The notes under the pieces were generated by a model, which saw nothing but the letters and a program-made list of their open reading frames with translations, had not been told where the DNA came from and did not search any database. From Gymnopilus junonius (lineage: Eukaryota > Basidiomycota > Agaricomycetes > Agaricales > Galerinaceae), in the NCBI GenBank assembly GCA_015501075.1, contig JADNYJ010000007.1, forward strand, positions 248,001-312,000: a stretch of 64,000 bases of DNA. Direction: 5' to 3'. Shown one piece after another: positions 13,302 through 23,978 of this stretch. Position numbers and translations under genes: made by a program. Positions within the stretch are counted from its first letter, which is position 1, and each line of letters opens with the position of its first letter.

Positions 13302-15208
13302 TTAATCTACAAGTTTTGCCAACCGCAGTTCCCTCATTCTCCGTCTGGCTGCACGAGAATGGTTGTTTAGTCCTCCACTGAAGGCCCATTCGGCCTTGAG
13401 CCACGCGTCGACATCAGTTGTCAATTTCACAGCATATTTTCGAAGGATAATAGCCCCTCCAGGCTGTAAAAAGGTTTGAGTGGCATAAAGGTTAATACCG
13501 GCGTTCGCTTACATGCTCTCCCAGATACTTCGTCGCGTCGACGGCAAAACCGTGGATCAACAGGACACATCTTCCAGGCTCGTCTTGCACATATTCTTTG
13601 ACCTGATTGATATTCCAAATTTCGCCCGTCCATGTGCCGTCTTCTGATTCGATTTCACCCAACCTATCTTTCTGTTGCATGTATTGTACAGCTTCGACGA
13701 GATCGTCCTTTCGCGCGCGTCGTAGGGATGTTACGAGTCCTAGTTTTTGCAATCCCAGAATGATCCATTTACTGGGATCCCAGTCGAAGAGAGATGGGCC
13801 GGAACGAAAATCGTGCGGAAATGAATGCTAATTGATCATTCATTCGTCGGTTAGAACCTTCTTCAAGTAAAGAATAACTGACATGCTAGACAGCGTAAGA
13901 TCAGGAAAATCCGACTAGCAGGCGTCAGACTCACAAAGTTGTGATTCCCTTCGCCACCTGTCAGAAGGGCGAGTATCTACAAGGTTGATCAGTGTCATTT
14001 TCGAACTGTGGTCTTTTTGCTCACCAGATTACCTCTTGAGGTATCTTCATCAGAATATGGCTGTAAACCGTCCCAGTGAGCTAAGCTACATTCCTAGTTT
14101 CAGTTTAAACGATAAAATCTAGGGAATGAACAAACGAGTTGACAAGGAAAGTGCAATGCCAGACTATCGAGAAAAAAATATTAGCATCCATCAGACTTCG
14201 TACGTCATACAAAACGTACCACATAACCGAGCAACTAGGCCTCCCCATATATACCCTCCTAACGCGTCACCCCATAGGGAAGCCAATAAAGTCGGAAATA
14301 TAAATCCAAAGAAAAGAGCGAGAGGAACTGTGAATTGAATTAGGGCGGTGCAGTGACTTGGACGCGTTTTACGACATACCATAATATTTATGCTGAATGT
14401 GAACAACTGCGCAAGTAAGGTGGTCCATACAGCGGTCGACGCCACTAGCAACACGATCACTCACCCGGATCACTCTCAAGGTCATCTCTTTCTACCAACT
14501 CCATGCGTTCGTAATTGGGCTTGTAGAATATCCAGCCCATGTGGGAGTAAAATAAACCTCTAGTTGCCGCATAACTATGACGCGTTGTCAAGGTGTATAT
14601 ACGCAAAGCAAGTCATGACCAAACGTACGGATCGTGTACCGGGTCGTCAGTGAACCTCTGCCATTTGTGAATAATTGTTAGTCGTCCTATGAGCCAATTT
14701 CAATTACTTGGAGAACGTACATGATGCAATCTATGTCGCAGGCACCTGATGGAATGCGAGTCGAACCAGTAGATTCACCGTAGCATATATTGACACACTC
14801 ACCACCACTTCGATTGAAAGACGCGTCAAAAAAGGTGATACACATAAATACACGATATTACGCACCTTGATGGAGCCTTGAACCGCAGCAGAGCCCAGGA
14901 CGGCCAGAACCACCCGAACGCTCAAAGCAGCGCGAAACGCCTTGTGTGAATACAGCCTATGGTATCCTATTGTGACCCTAGAAACGCAAGTTCAACGTGG
15001 GGCGAAGAAATAAGCAGGTCAGTACATACCCAAAGTCACATAATTGCCATGTCAGAAACCAAAGTATGAGCGTTTCCTTCTTGATAGACCAAGGCGGGAA
15101 GTAAGAAACGCCAATGACTGCCAGGACGTGCACCAGTGTGAAAAAGGTGATATTCGACCACCATATCTGGGGCACAACAGGAGGAGCTTTGGATTTTGCA
15201 GGCGACAT
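13302..15208 (-). CDS. OLE1: Delta-9 acyl-CoA desaturase with C-terminal cytochrome b5 domain
   Basis: ER membrane enzyme that puts the first double bond into palmitoyl- and stearoyl-CoA, with its own electron donor fused on. The three His boxes are all assembled across introns: YHRLYSH (near 14980), RHRLHH|RFTDD (near 14640-14750), and GEGNHNF|HSFPHDFRSG (near 13820-13960). Hydrophobic helices fill 14190-14460 and 15090-15170. The cytochrome b5 domain follows (near 13310-13640); its haem-binding His residues lie in GEH|PGG, split by an intron near 13460-13510, and NNHS near 13345. The start is MSPAKSKAPP. All catalytic motifs are present, so it looks functional. Confidence 0.93.
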
Positions 15209-15889
15209 CCAGACAGGAGTGCAACAGTGGGTCAGCGGTGCGACGGTATCGGCTATATAATTATATGAGTTGGGATGATGCGGTGCAGTTTACGATGTTG
15301 ACTGCGACGGTTAAATAAATAATGGAATGAATTATTTCCTTGGGGACATATTCATTGACTTGGAATTAGCGTAGATGATGATGCACGGCGTTTGAATGTG
15401 ATGCAATCGATGATGCACGGTATAAAGTTCGCTAATTGGTGGAGGGCAAGGGATTTTAATTTGAGCTATAATTAGATGACCTATACATAGAGTCTCTAAT
15501 GCGATAATGCAATATCTACAGTAATGGCTACGAAAAGCTACAAGAGTTGGTAATGGCCGGGTAAGAACCAAGTAGCTCCTGTATGTGTTAAAACATTTGG
15601 TCAAATTATGAGCGAGCATCGCAGTCTCGGTAGGGGATGCCTGTCTTTTTGACGCATATTAAACCCACAATCATTTATCTAGCATCACAACTTATTCTGT
15701 ATTTGCAATTTGAGTGTGGAAGGGAGAGGCGTGCACAAGTAGGACTATATAACACAGGTAAGTTGAGTACTGGCAAGGTCCAGACAGAGTTAAATTTGGC
15801 CATATTATTTATTTGAGAATACCGGTAGCTGAGGCACGACAGGAAGGTACAAGGCGTCCAACGGATCATGTCAGGAGGTCTCCAATGGA
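15209..15889. other. Intergenic region upstream of the desaturase
   Basis: 680 AT-rich bases between the CutC stop and the desaturase start. Open frames here lack coding character. It should contain the desaturase promoter; no operator motif is claimed. Confidence 0.5.
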
Positions 15890-17064
15890 TCATGTAGCAG
15901 GCGATGAGGCAAATTTCGCGTACATGGTAGTCGCGATTTCTTTGGCTGTTCGTACCTCATCTTCTTGAGTGCGCCAGACGCTCCACTCCGTGTCTTTATC
16001 CGTACCCATTCCCATGCCAGACTTCTTGAATGCCATTCCACCGGAAATCCATTTGCCACCACTCATATGGATTTCTCGAAGACCCAGCGGAAGTAAGGTT
16101 TCTAGCAAAGATGGAAGGGTGTTTCCATTGACGCCCGAACCCGGCATAATCGTCAAACCCCACATCGGGTCATCCACTACTTTTTGCCTTATATTGAAGA
16201 GCTTTTGTAGGGTCGGAAGGCCTTCCGGAGCTTTAGGCTTCTGTCCACTTCGGCGCCGATATCAGTGGACGGTCGGTTATCAAGGACAGATAACCTGACT
16301 GTACTTACCTAGTTAGCACCCGCGATATCCCTCCGATTTCCGCGATATCAGAAAGGGCTGGAAAACCTTTAGGTTCCTGTCATCGATCAGTATTGAATGA
16401 AAAGTTTATACCTTCAACTGGGTCTCTGGTCATGTCAAAGGCTCTGTGAAAACAGACTATGGTGAATAAGCACAAGATCTGTTAGCACCAAAAATAAGTC
16501 CGCGTACTCTCCAAGGGAAGAATTTCATCAACAATCCTATAGATGTGGAGGTCGATCTGGAGTAAATTGAAGAAGATCAAAAAAACTTACAGCTTCATAA
16601 CCTCAACATCGACACGACCATCTTTAGTCAAAGCACCTACAACGAATCCTCGGATTTGGGTTAGTTCTTTGAACACCCGGATGTCATCCAACATGATCGA
16701 CACTTCCTCCTTTGAGTATAAAAAGTCCCCAACGCGTGGTCGAATCATGACCTATATCGGAAATGACATTTAGCGCGCACGGGTCACGTAGACGCCCAAG
16801 AATAACGTTCGATCCCACCATCGTCTGCACGTCTGGAACAACAGTTTGGATAGCCTTGACGAGACCCACAGTGGGCGTAGTGCCTCCGCCTACTCCCAAG
16901 TTGCCACATACTTCCAGTCTGTCAGCACCTCCTTTCACAGCCCTGTGAAAAACGCGCTTTCAGCATGTTGGACCCCCGGCCGTGGAAGACAGTGCTAACG
17001 CTACTGCAGACTGCACCGAGTCAACGCAGACTTCGATGAGCAGAGTCCCAGGCACTATGGCCAT
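15890..17064 (-). CDS. Copper homeostasis protein CutC family
   Basis: TIM-barrel protein of the CutC family. Visible family blocks are the N-terminal TLLIEVCVDS followed after an intron by GGADRLEVCGNLGVGGGTTP; then KDGRVDVEVMKLIVDE; FHRAFDMTRDP; ALSDIAEIGGISRVLTSG; and the C-terminal IMPGSGVNGNTL with LREIHMSGGKW. Start MAIVPGTLL. At least five introns. The biochemical role of CutC is unsettled; the copper link comes from bacterial genetics. The gene shares a 190-base divergent promoter with the CCCH/WG gene. Confidence 0.88.
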
Positions 17065-17254
17065 CCCGACGGATTACACGTAGCACTAAAATGTCAATGG
17101 AAAAGCCATGTTGATCGTGGTGGCAAATGAAGAGAGGGAGAATCATGTGATCATTTGAACATCTTCCACACGGATGTTTCTCTAATCTCTACACGCTTGG
17201 AACTGTTTTTCGATATATCAGTATTATCACAGAGGCCTAGGCGCTCATCCAGCA

Positions 17255-19778
17255 ATGCCGCTCGTCCGTTGTATGGTGCGTTCTCGTTCTTTGCAAGATC
17301 TTGCGCATGGAAAATCACCCTGAATCTACTAGCACTTCGACGACGATGGCAATCCATATAATTCGAGAGGATGCCCGAAAGGAGGAGACTGTGAATTCGT
17401 CCATCCTTCGCACGCGGATTGGGCGAGTGCTCCAATTTCGAGACGGAAAGTATGTTCCTTTCATACCGCCATCCTTTCTTGTTTCCCTTCTTACATTGTC
17501 TATCTTGTAGCGTGGATTACCTCCAAGAATGATTCAAGGGGCGGTCCCTCTAGGTCATTTTCTGGAGTTGGAATGCGGCATCTACGTCCAAAACCGCTGA
17601 AACTACAAACAGATGGAATTCGTCAACAGAAACCGTAGCTGATTCACGAACTCAAACTTCTACTTGGGGAGCGCCAAATACCACTGACAATACACTTGGG
17701 GAGCGCCAAATACCACGGATAATATATCTATTTGGGGCGCGTCTGGTACCGCTGATAATACATCTACTTGGGGAGCGAGTTCGGGGGATACTTCTGGAGG
17801 AGCATGGAGCCAACCCAACAGTAGTTGGGGAACGGGTAGTGGTTGGGGAAATAATAGTGAATCCGGTGGCGGATGGGGTGCCAGCAGCTGGTCGAGTGGC
17901 GGAGGAGCTGCGACTGGCTCTACAACGAAAGGTGGCTGGGGATCCCCGCAAGATTCTGGCCCATCAGGTTCTTCTGGCTGGGGTTCGTCATCTCAAGTTC
18001 CCAGTTGGGGCCCTCCATTTGAAGCGGGCCAAGTAGCCCAGGATAAAGGAAAGGGCAAAGAAAAGGCAGCTAAAGACATCGTTATGCGGGATTCCTCACC
18101 TCCAAGAAGACGCGCCTCTCCTCCACGCCAGGATCGTCAAAACCAATTCAAGAAACCAGACTTACCTGCTATGAGAACCGATCCGCAGTTGCCCGAGAGC
18201 CCTTCCCAGTCTCCTATTTCTTCTGTGTCCACCTCGAGACCGGTGGGTGCTGTGCCACTACCCACGCGACAGAGACAAGGCACTATTCGTCCATCTCCAG
18301 CCCAAGAAAGTCTTCAAAAACGGGCCCTTGAACTCGCAGCGACCAAGACCGCACGGGAGACTGGAAAAGTATACCCACATGAAGGTTCAAGTACGGAATC
18401 GCCAGTGCCTGCAAGTACGAAGAACTACGATGGTCCAAAAGGGCGCCTATTATTGTTCGCTGATCTTATAACGTAAGATTCTGCATTGTTGTCCATTTTT
18501 GAACGATGCCACTCACACTGTTACCTTTTCGCTTGTAGTCACATGCAAGACCTCATTATCTCGGAAATATTCCTTAGGCGGGCTAATACCGAGGATGAGC
18601 AGTGGAAGCGCACCCAAGTGTCTGAAATATACGCACACGCATCTCCTCTTACGAGAAGCGCCTTAGATGCTCACAGACAAGGGTATAAGGATAAGGTAGG
18701 AGCCGCAACAAAAAACCGTGACAATGCTCTCCAAGCACTCTTGGACCTCCCTGATTTTGCTCCGAGAGGTAAAGTTAAAGATCCGGAGGTGACAACGGAG
18801 ATTGTAGCAAATTACACGGCAGAACTCCGGGAGTGGCTGATGGGCTTACATCTTCACAAGCGCCTATTAGTAGAACAGAGAGCCAAAGAGGAATCGAAAA
18901 CTTTGGAACAAAAGGCTGCATCAGAGCCGACGCCAGCGTCACCTACGTGTTCTACGACGCCAACAGCCTCAGAACTTTTCCAACGCGGGAATTGGACATG
19001 GAAGGAACTTAAAGATGCTGTAACTATTCTAGAACAGCAAATGGATGCCACCTCGGAACAGGTCTACTCTGGAATATGTATAAGCTTTCCTCCTTCAGAC
19101 ATTGACCAACAAATCGCGGAAAAGGCTGCTGAAATTCAGCTGGATAGTCTTGAAAGTACCGTTGATGCAAGCACCCAAAGATTTGAGGATTTGCAACAAG
19201 GTGTATCCCAGGCTGGTGACGACCTCAGAGCCCAGGCTGAGCGTGCCGCGCTTTTGTTCAATAAATTGCATGATTTGCAAGCGGAGATTGCCACCTTGGG
19301 AGCGGAAAAGATAAAGATGGACGAAGTGTGCGCTCAGGTTCGTTTTATAAAGCGCTATGTTTTTGAGCGTCTTCTAATCGGTCTTCCCTTCTTCCAGGCA
19401 GACAAACAATTTCAAATGTTTGACGAGTCCAATAAAGCTCAAGAAGCTGAGATTGAAGAGCTGAGTCGTCAACTTCAAACACTCCACTTACGCAAAAGGC
19501 CGTCCCTCGTACCACCGCCACACTCTGCAACGCCCCCTCCCGCACCTGTGAAAGTTGACGAGATACTCGAGTACATCCGTCCTATCATTCTGCAGAAGAT
19601 GGAGGCAGATATAGTACCCTTCTTCATGACGATGCGTCAGCGAGTTTCGGAGAACCAGGCTGATGTAGCGAAAGAACTTGAGCAACTGGTGAAGCCGGTT
19701 GTGGAGATGACAGAAGAAATTTGCCAGAAGGTTATGTCGATGAATGTCGCCCAGGCTTCAGCTTTAGTTTCTGGTTAA
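17255..19778 (+). CDS. CCCH zinc-finger protein with WG-repeat segment and coiled coils
   Basis: Exon 1 (MPLVRCM) joins HFDDDGNPYNSRGCPKGGDC, then EFVH, giving the C-x5-C-x3-H end of a CCCH finger near 17330-17450. A low-complexity segment follows (about 17640-18010) with some ten WG dipeptides (STWGAS, SSWGTG, GGWGAS, SGWGSS, PSWGPP). Next is a short SR-like basic patch (SPPRRRASPPR), then a conserved ~450-residue region starting KNYDGPKGRLLLFADLI, spliced at about 18474-18538, with long Gln/Glu-rich coiled coils to the stop. Between 17511 and 17720 the frame changes in ways I could not solve by splicing, partly because one 36-base repeat unit is four bases short. I do not know the function; a role in RNA binding is an inference from the finger. 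Confidence 0.7.
17659..17774 (+). repeat. Tandem 36-base repeat encoding a WG motif
   Basis: Units start at 17659, 17695 and 17727, and a partial unit starts at 17763; each encodes S-T/I-W-G-A plus a TxDN tail. The second unit lacks the first four bases (TCTA) and is 32 long, which throws the frame. Units 1 and 2 share 20 of 21 or more bases from TTGGGG onward, so the duplication is recent. Confidence 0.8.
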
Positions 19779-20157
19779 ATGTCCGGAACGAATCAGTGAC
19801 TCGTGTAATGATAGGTGTGCTTATTTTGGTGGAGCCTCGTATCCTTTGCTGTATTTTGGGGCCAACACTTTGACTTTACTTTATTTCCTTTCTTCTTTCA
19901 CTCCGTACATTTATTTAGATCATGGCGCCAGGCATCCATTCATACTGTACCATATTGTGCATCACTGTATCATAGCCCACACTCATTTCTGACGCCCAGA
20001 CTACTTTTCTTGTTGTACCCTAAGAATGTAATTACCCGGGTAATAGGCCTTCAACTATTCATCCATTCGTATTATAAAGTCAAGTACATACATAACCAGG
20101 TATCCAACAATTCTAATGTGACAATAGTCCAACCAAATCTATTCCACAAGGTATAAA
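19779..20157. other. Intergenic region between convergent genes
   Basis: 379 bases of T-rich 3' untranslated sequence. No gene seen. Confidence 0.5.
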
Positions 20158-22129
20158 TTACTCCATTTCTATCTCATCCGCAAGCCGTTCCCTATGGTAT
20201 GATAACGGTATATTTTCGCTTTCATCCTCTTCACTATCCTCGTCTGGCTGTGGAATATAACGAAGGTATCGATCGGGGTCCTCGCCAATCTCTGCAAGGT
20301 ATCGTCGAAGCATATCCTCGCGTCCCTCCTGGCGAACTTCATAGCCTTCCGAACCTCTCCTAACGTGAACTTTGCCTGGTCGTGAAAATTCTTCACCTGC
20401 ACTTGCAGTTTCTTCAGAGTATTCTCCTTCATCTGCAAATGTTTGGTTTTCTCTGTAGTCAGGGTGATACGGAGGCACAGAAGAAGAGCCAGGAAGTCCA
20501 TTCTGAAGCCTTCGTCGCCTCCTTGAACGGAGTTCAGAATTTGTGGGATGAAGAGCTGGGTTGAGTCCGTTTTCGTAAGTCCAAGGCGAGGAATTGCGGA
20601 GGACTTCCCTGTCCTCGTCATGGATTCAGATGATTGAGAAAAACGATCAACTTGGTCCTTAGGAGGCCACTCTTCCCCTGCCAGAGAAAACATATTAGCA
20701 TAAATATCAGAAAAAGTACTTTCACACAGAAGAAGGAAGAAACGGGTGCTGTTTAGAATGGAAAGCTGAGTGCTTACATTCCTTTGAAACGGAGTTCACT
20801 CACATAGATCCTCACGCGAGGTGCTCGGGATCCTTGTCGTACCCATACATGTCCTTCCTCGTAGCAAGATTAACTAACTCACCCTCTGTGTTGGATAATT
20901 CATATTTCAAACCAGATCCTGGAGTTCTAGTAGGACAACACCAGAGAGCAGGGCTTTTTCCAAGAATAGATTCGATGTTCCTTCGTCTACCAAGATCCTA
21001 TGGTGGCATTAGTTTACACTTGGTGCTGGTTTGAGAGTGATGCTTACATATGGAAATTTGATCTGAGGGGAACCATAGTAAGAGGTTGGATGCGATTAAA
21101 GGGGAGGCAGAGCTCACCTCGCGCATCTTTCCTCTCCTGACCATTATTGCGGCTTTGTCCTTTTCCCAGCCTTCAATGGTAGTGGTATTTCTAAGCAGCG
21201 AATAAAAGTGGAATAGACTGAAGAAGAAACATTCAGCTGAGGAAAATCAATGACTGACTGGAACTTACCTAAAAATGCCAACAGAAAGTATTACAGGAAC
21301 GCATGCAACGTAGTTCAGGATAATCATGACAAGCTCCACAGTAGAAGGTTCAACCTGTTCCATGACTCGTGTCAGCTCTCCAGCAAAAAATCAGAGTCAC
21401 TACGAGCATACCCAGTAAGTTGCTCCCATTGAGTGCATCACTCTTTTGGTGACCATGGTGAGATGGTAAGAACATGCAACGTCCACGAAGAAAAGGAATC
21501 GCAGGAAATGACCATAGTTGAAGTGACCGACGCAATTATTGATCCAGGGACAATGGTGGTCTGGTTAAGAAGATCAGAGTCATCGGCAGCTGAGTTTCAT
21601 GTTTGCATACCCATTCTCAGGACACATCTACATTCAGCATTAGAAAGTCAAGGTATTGCGCCACAAGACACCTTCCGCACCTATTACATTGCCTGCAGTG
21701 GTGTGCTCTTGGCGGCTTATAGCTCTTACACATTCGACAAAAGCGAGGCGCGCCCGTGAGTTTCTTTACTTCGTAGCCGTCAGTGTTCGTATCAGGTTGC
21801 TGATGAACGAGCCATTTAATTTGACGACAGTTGCAACAATGTTCGATTACGCACCCATCCAGACGGGACCCGCCCTGGATCGGTAAAGACACATAGAAAG
21901 TAATTCCACAACAAAAGTCCTACAAATATGCTTGAACCACCGCATTAGCAGAAAGAACTTGGGAAAGGAATGGCAATACGCACTTGAAAGGCACAAGGAG
22001 AGTAATAAGCTCGACTGAAACTACGGCTCCGTACCAGGGCCAGATAATAAATATCTGGGAGGAATATGCGATGAAGCAAATAAGACAAAGAACGAAATTG
22101 ACGGCAAGTCGACCAAGGAAAGGTTGCAT
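20158..22129 (-). CDS. PFA4: DHHC palmitoyltransferase, Pfa4 type
   Basis: ER-membrane enzyme that S-acylates proteins; yeast Pfa4 acts on chitin synthase Chs3. N-terminal membrane helices begin at [15 protein letters not shown]. The Cys-rich domain reads [20 protein letters not shown], then [29 protein letters not shown]. The CVLRM piece is a separate 17-base exon. Two more helices follow, and the C-terminus has the family block [17 protein letters not shown] and ends acidic. The catalytic Cys of DHHC is present. The many introns are mostly 50-60 bases. It shares a 115-base divergent promoter with the next gene. Confidence 0.88.
21611..21627 (-). other. 17-base microexon of the palmitoyltransferase gene
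   Basis: On the minus strand this exon is flanked by an acceptor ending TGTAG and a donor starting GTATGC. It encodes CVLRM, the conserved block between the last zinc Cys and DHHC. Splicing gives AG+A (Arg) upstream and G+AC (Asp of DHHC) downstream, so both phases fit. Confidence 0.8.
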
Positions 22130-22244
22130 TGAGCCCTGGCGGATGAGGGCAGTGTGAGAGGCTTAATCTGGAAAGGAATTGCCGGAGTACACACGGACAA
22201 ATACGACAACTTTCTTTGCCGAGTGTTCACGTTGAGCTCGAGCA

Positions 22245-23744
22245 ATGCACGCTGTAGGCTCTGTCCGGCCTGGCTTTATATCCTCACTATCCAGGCTTTC
22301 TCGTTACTCTACTGAAAGTCCTTCAAAGGGACGGCCGCTGGCAAGGGAATGGGGTGGAATTGTCATACGTAAGTCGCAAAACCACACCTGCTATCCCAAA
22401 CATGCTAATTTGTCTACTCGTATAGCCAGTAGGCAGGAACTAATGGAAAAGGAGCAGGCTCGGAAGCAGGCAGAAGAGCAAGCCAAGGAGGCTAAAAGGC
22501 AGGAAGCCCGCAGGAAAGCGGAAGCCTACCAAGCCGACATCAGCTATCTGGAGAAAGCCCCAGAGAAAAGTTTGGCTGGAAGGCTGGCTCGCGCCGAACC
22601 TAAAGTCCGGGTTGAACCTCCCTCGCGCGAAGATCTTAATGTTATAACACAACGGAGGAGAGAAGCCCGTCTAGCAAGGGATGCTGAAAAGGCAAACGCT
22701 GTTATGCGCGACTTCGCTCCTAGTCGTGAAATGCTGAAGGCTGTTGAGGCTGTTAGAGAGGCGCCTGTACTTGCTCCTCGAATGCCAAAGCAAGGTGAAG
22801 CCAACGGAGAGGCACCTGCCCGTCGTGCTCAAATCAGCCAGGATGACTTCTTCGCAAACTTCACTCCCAACCGAAGCCAAGAGAAACGTCGCCATCGTCA
22901 AGAGGAAGCACGCAAGCCGACCACTCCCTCCATATTCCTGGAGCAGCCTGTACAGCAGGCTGTTCCCTCCCAAGTCGAAATGGAACCTGTAGACGCTGCC
23001 ACCCCTCAGGATGACGGATTATTCAAATTTACGGACTTGAATGAAAAGCTTGCCCACGCCGCTGAGACGGAGGAAGGTGGAGAGAAGAAAGCATCCATTA
23101 AAGAGACAGCTCCTGTCAGTCAACGCCAACTTGAAGCTTCATTAGCGGCAAAGAAGAGGGAGGAACGTCTGCGTCGCAAAGAAATGGTATTTGCCAGGGA
23201 TCTTCCTGACGAGGCTGTCAAGACCCATCCCAGTCTGCCTGCTGGTCGTCAGGAAGTTCTGGCTGCATCAATAGCCAAGCGAAAGGAGCAACGTCTTCGA
23301 CGGGAACGGCAGCGAGCTGAAGACAACCCTAATGATTACTCCCTTGAAAAGCGGGAGAGAAAGCGTCGCGGTCCCAACCTAAGAAAGTCTGCTGTAGCAT
23401 CTGCATCAGAAGAAGAGGAGTTCGACATATCACCGGGCGAAGATGACAAAATCCTCCCGGAGTTTACAGGCCCCGAACCAATTTCTGCAACGCTCTCCGA
23501 GCTCATTGGCTACATTCGCCCCTCCACTGCTGTTAGCAATTTATCCAAGTCTGGGGATTATTCCGACTACATCAGCCCATATCTGAAGTTCGATACTCCA
23601 CCAGACGAGCTTCATCCTGTCCATTTGGCACAGCTTACGCTTTCGCGGCGGGCAGGGCTCTCTCTGCCCCAGCGTAAGCATGCAATTGATGTTATCACTC
23701 AAGCCTTCCAACCGCGCTCATCTCGATCAACCGCGAAAGCTTAA
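22245..23744 (+). CDS. Uncharacterised basic coiled-coil protein, probably mitochondrial
   Basis: 499 codons if read through, 480 if the in-frame 57-base intron at about 22368-22424 is removed; that stretch has a GTAAGT donor, TGCTAAT branch point and TATAG acceptor, so it is almost surely an intron. The N-terminus MHAVGSVRPGFISSLSRLSRY is Arg/Ser-rich, lacks acids and looks like a mitochondrial presequence. The middle is charged Arg/Glu/Ala coiled coil. The C-terminus is more ordered and probably the conserved part: SATLSELIGYIRPSTAV, then YISPYLKFDTPPDELHP and LTLSRRAGLSLPQRKHA. I do not recognise the family. A mitochondrial ribosome or translation factor would fit, but that is a guess. Confidence 0.8.
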   Translation: MHAVGSVRPGFISSLSRLSRYSTESPSKGRPLAREWGGIVIRKSQNHTCYPKHANLSTRIASRQELMEKEQARKQAEEQAKEAKRQEARRKAEAYQADISYLEKAPEKSLAGRLARAEPKVRVEPPSREDLNVITQRRREARLARDAEKANAVMRDFAPSREMLKAVEAVREAPVLAPRMPKQGEANGEAPARRAQISQDDFFANFTPNRSQEKRRHRQEEARKPTTPSIFLEQPVQQAVPSQVEMEPVDAATPQDDGLFKFTDLNEKLAHAAETEEGGEKKASIKETAPVSQRQLEASLAAKKREERLRRKEMVFARDLPDEAVKTHPSLPAGRQEVLAASIAKRKEQRLRRERQRAEDNPNDYSLEKRERKRRGPNLRKSAVASASEEEEFDISPGEDDKILPEFTGPEPISATLSELIGYIRPSTAVSNLSKSGDYSDYISPYLKFDTPPDELHPVHLAQLTLSRRAGLSLPQRKHAIDVITQAFQPRSSRSTAKA

Positions 23745-23978
23745 GAAGCCTAGTTCGTACCTTATAATAAAATGACTATCTTAATCCAAATTATGGAACA
23801 AGGCGAGAACAAAAAAATATACATATTTTCATAAACTAGACCCGTCACCACTTCTACTCTTAACATTAAGTTACAAAAAGAAAGCAGTCGAACTGTAAAA
23901 GTTAAAGGTGAAAAGTAGGAAGGACATACTACGTACGAAACGAGTTACGAGACGAAAAAGAGGTTCAAAAATCACAAT

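Noticed and set aside
19340..19399. VRFIKRYVFERLLIGLPFFQ as part of the coiled-coil protein
   Set aside because: This 60-base in-frame stretch has a CAG|GT donor and a pyrimidine-rich CTTCCAG acceptor and breaks the coiled coil, so it is better read as an intron.
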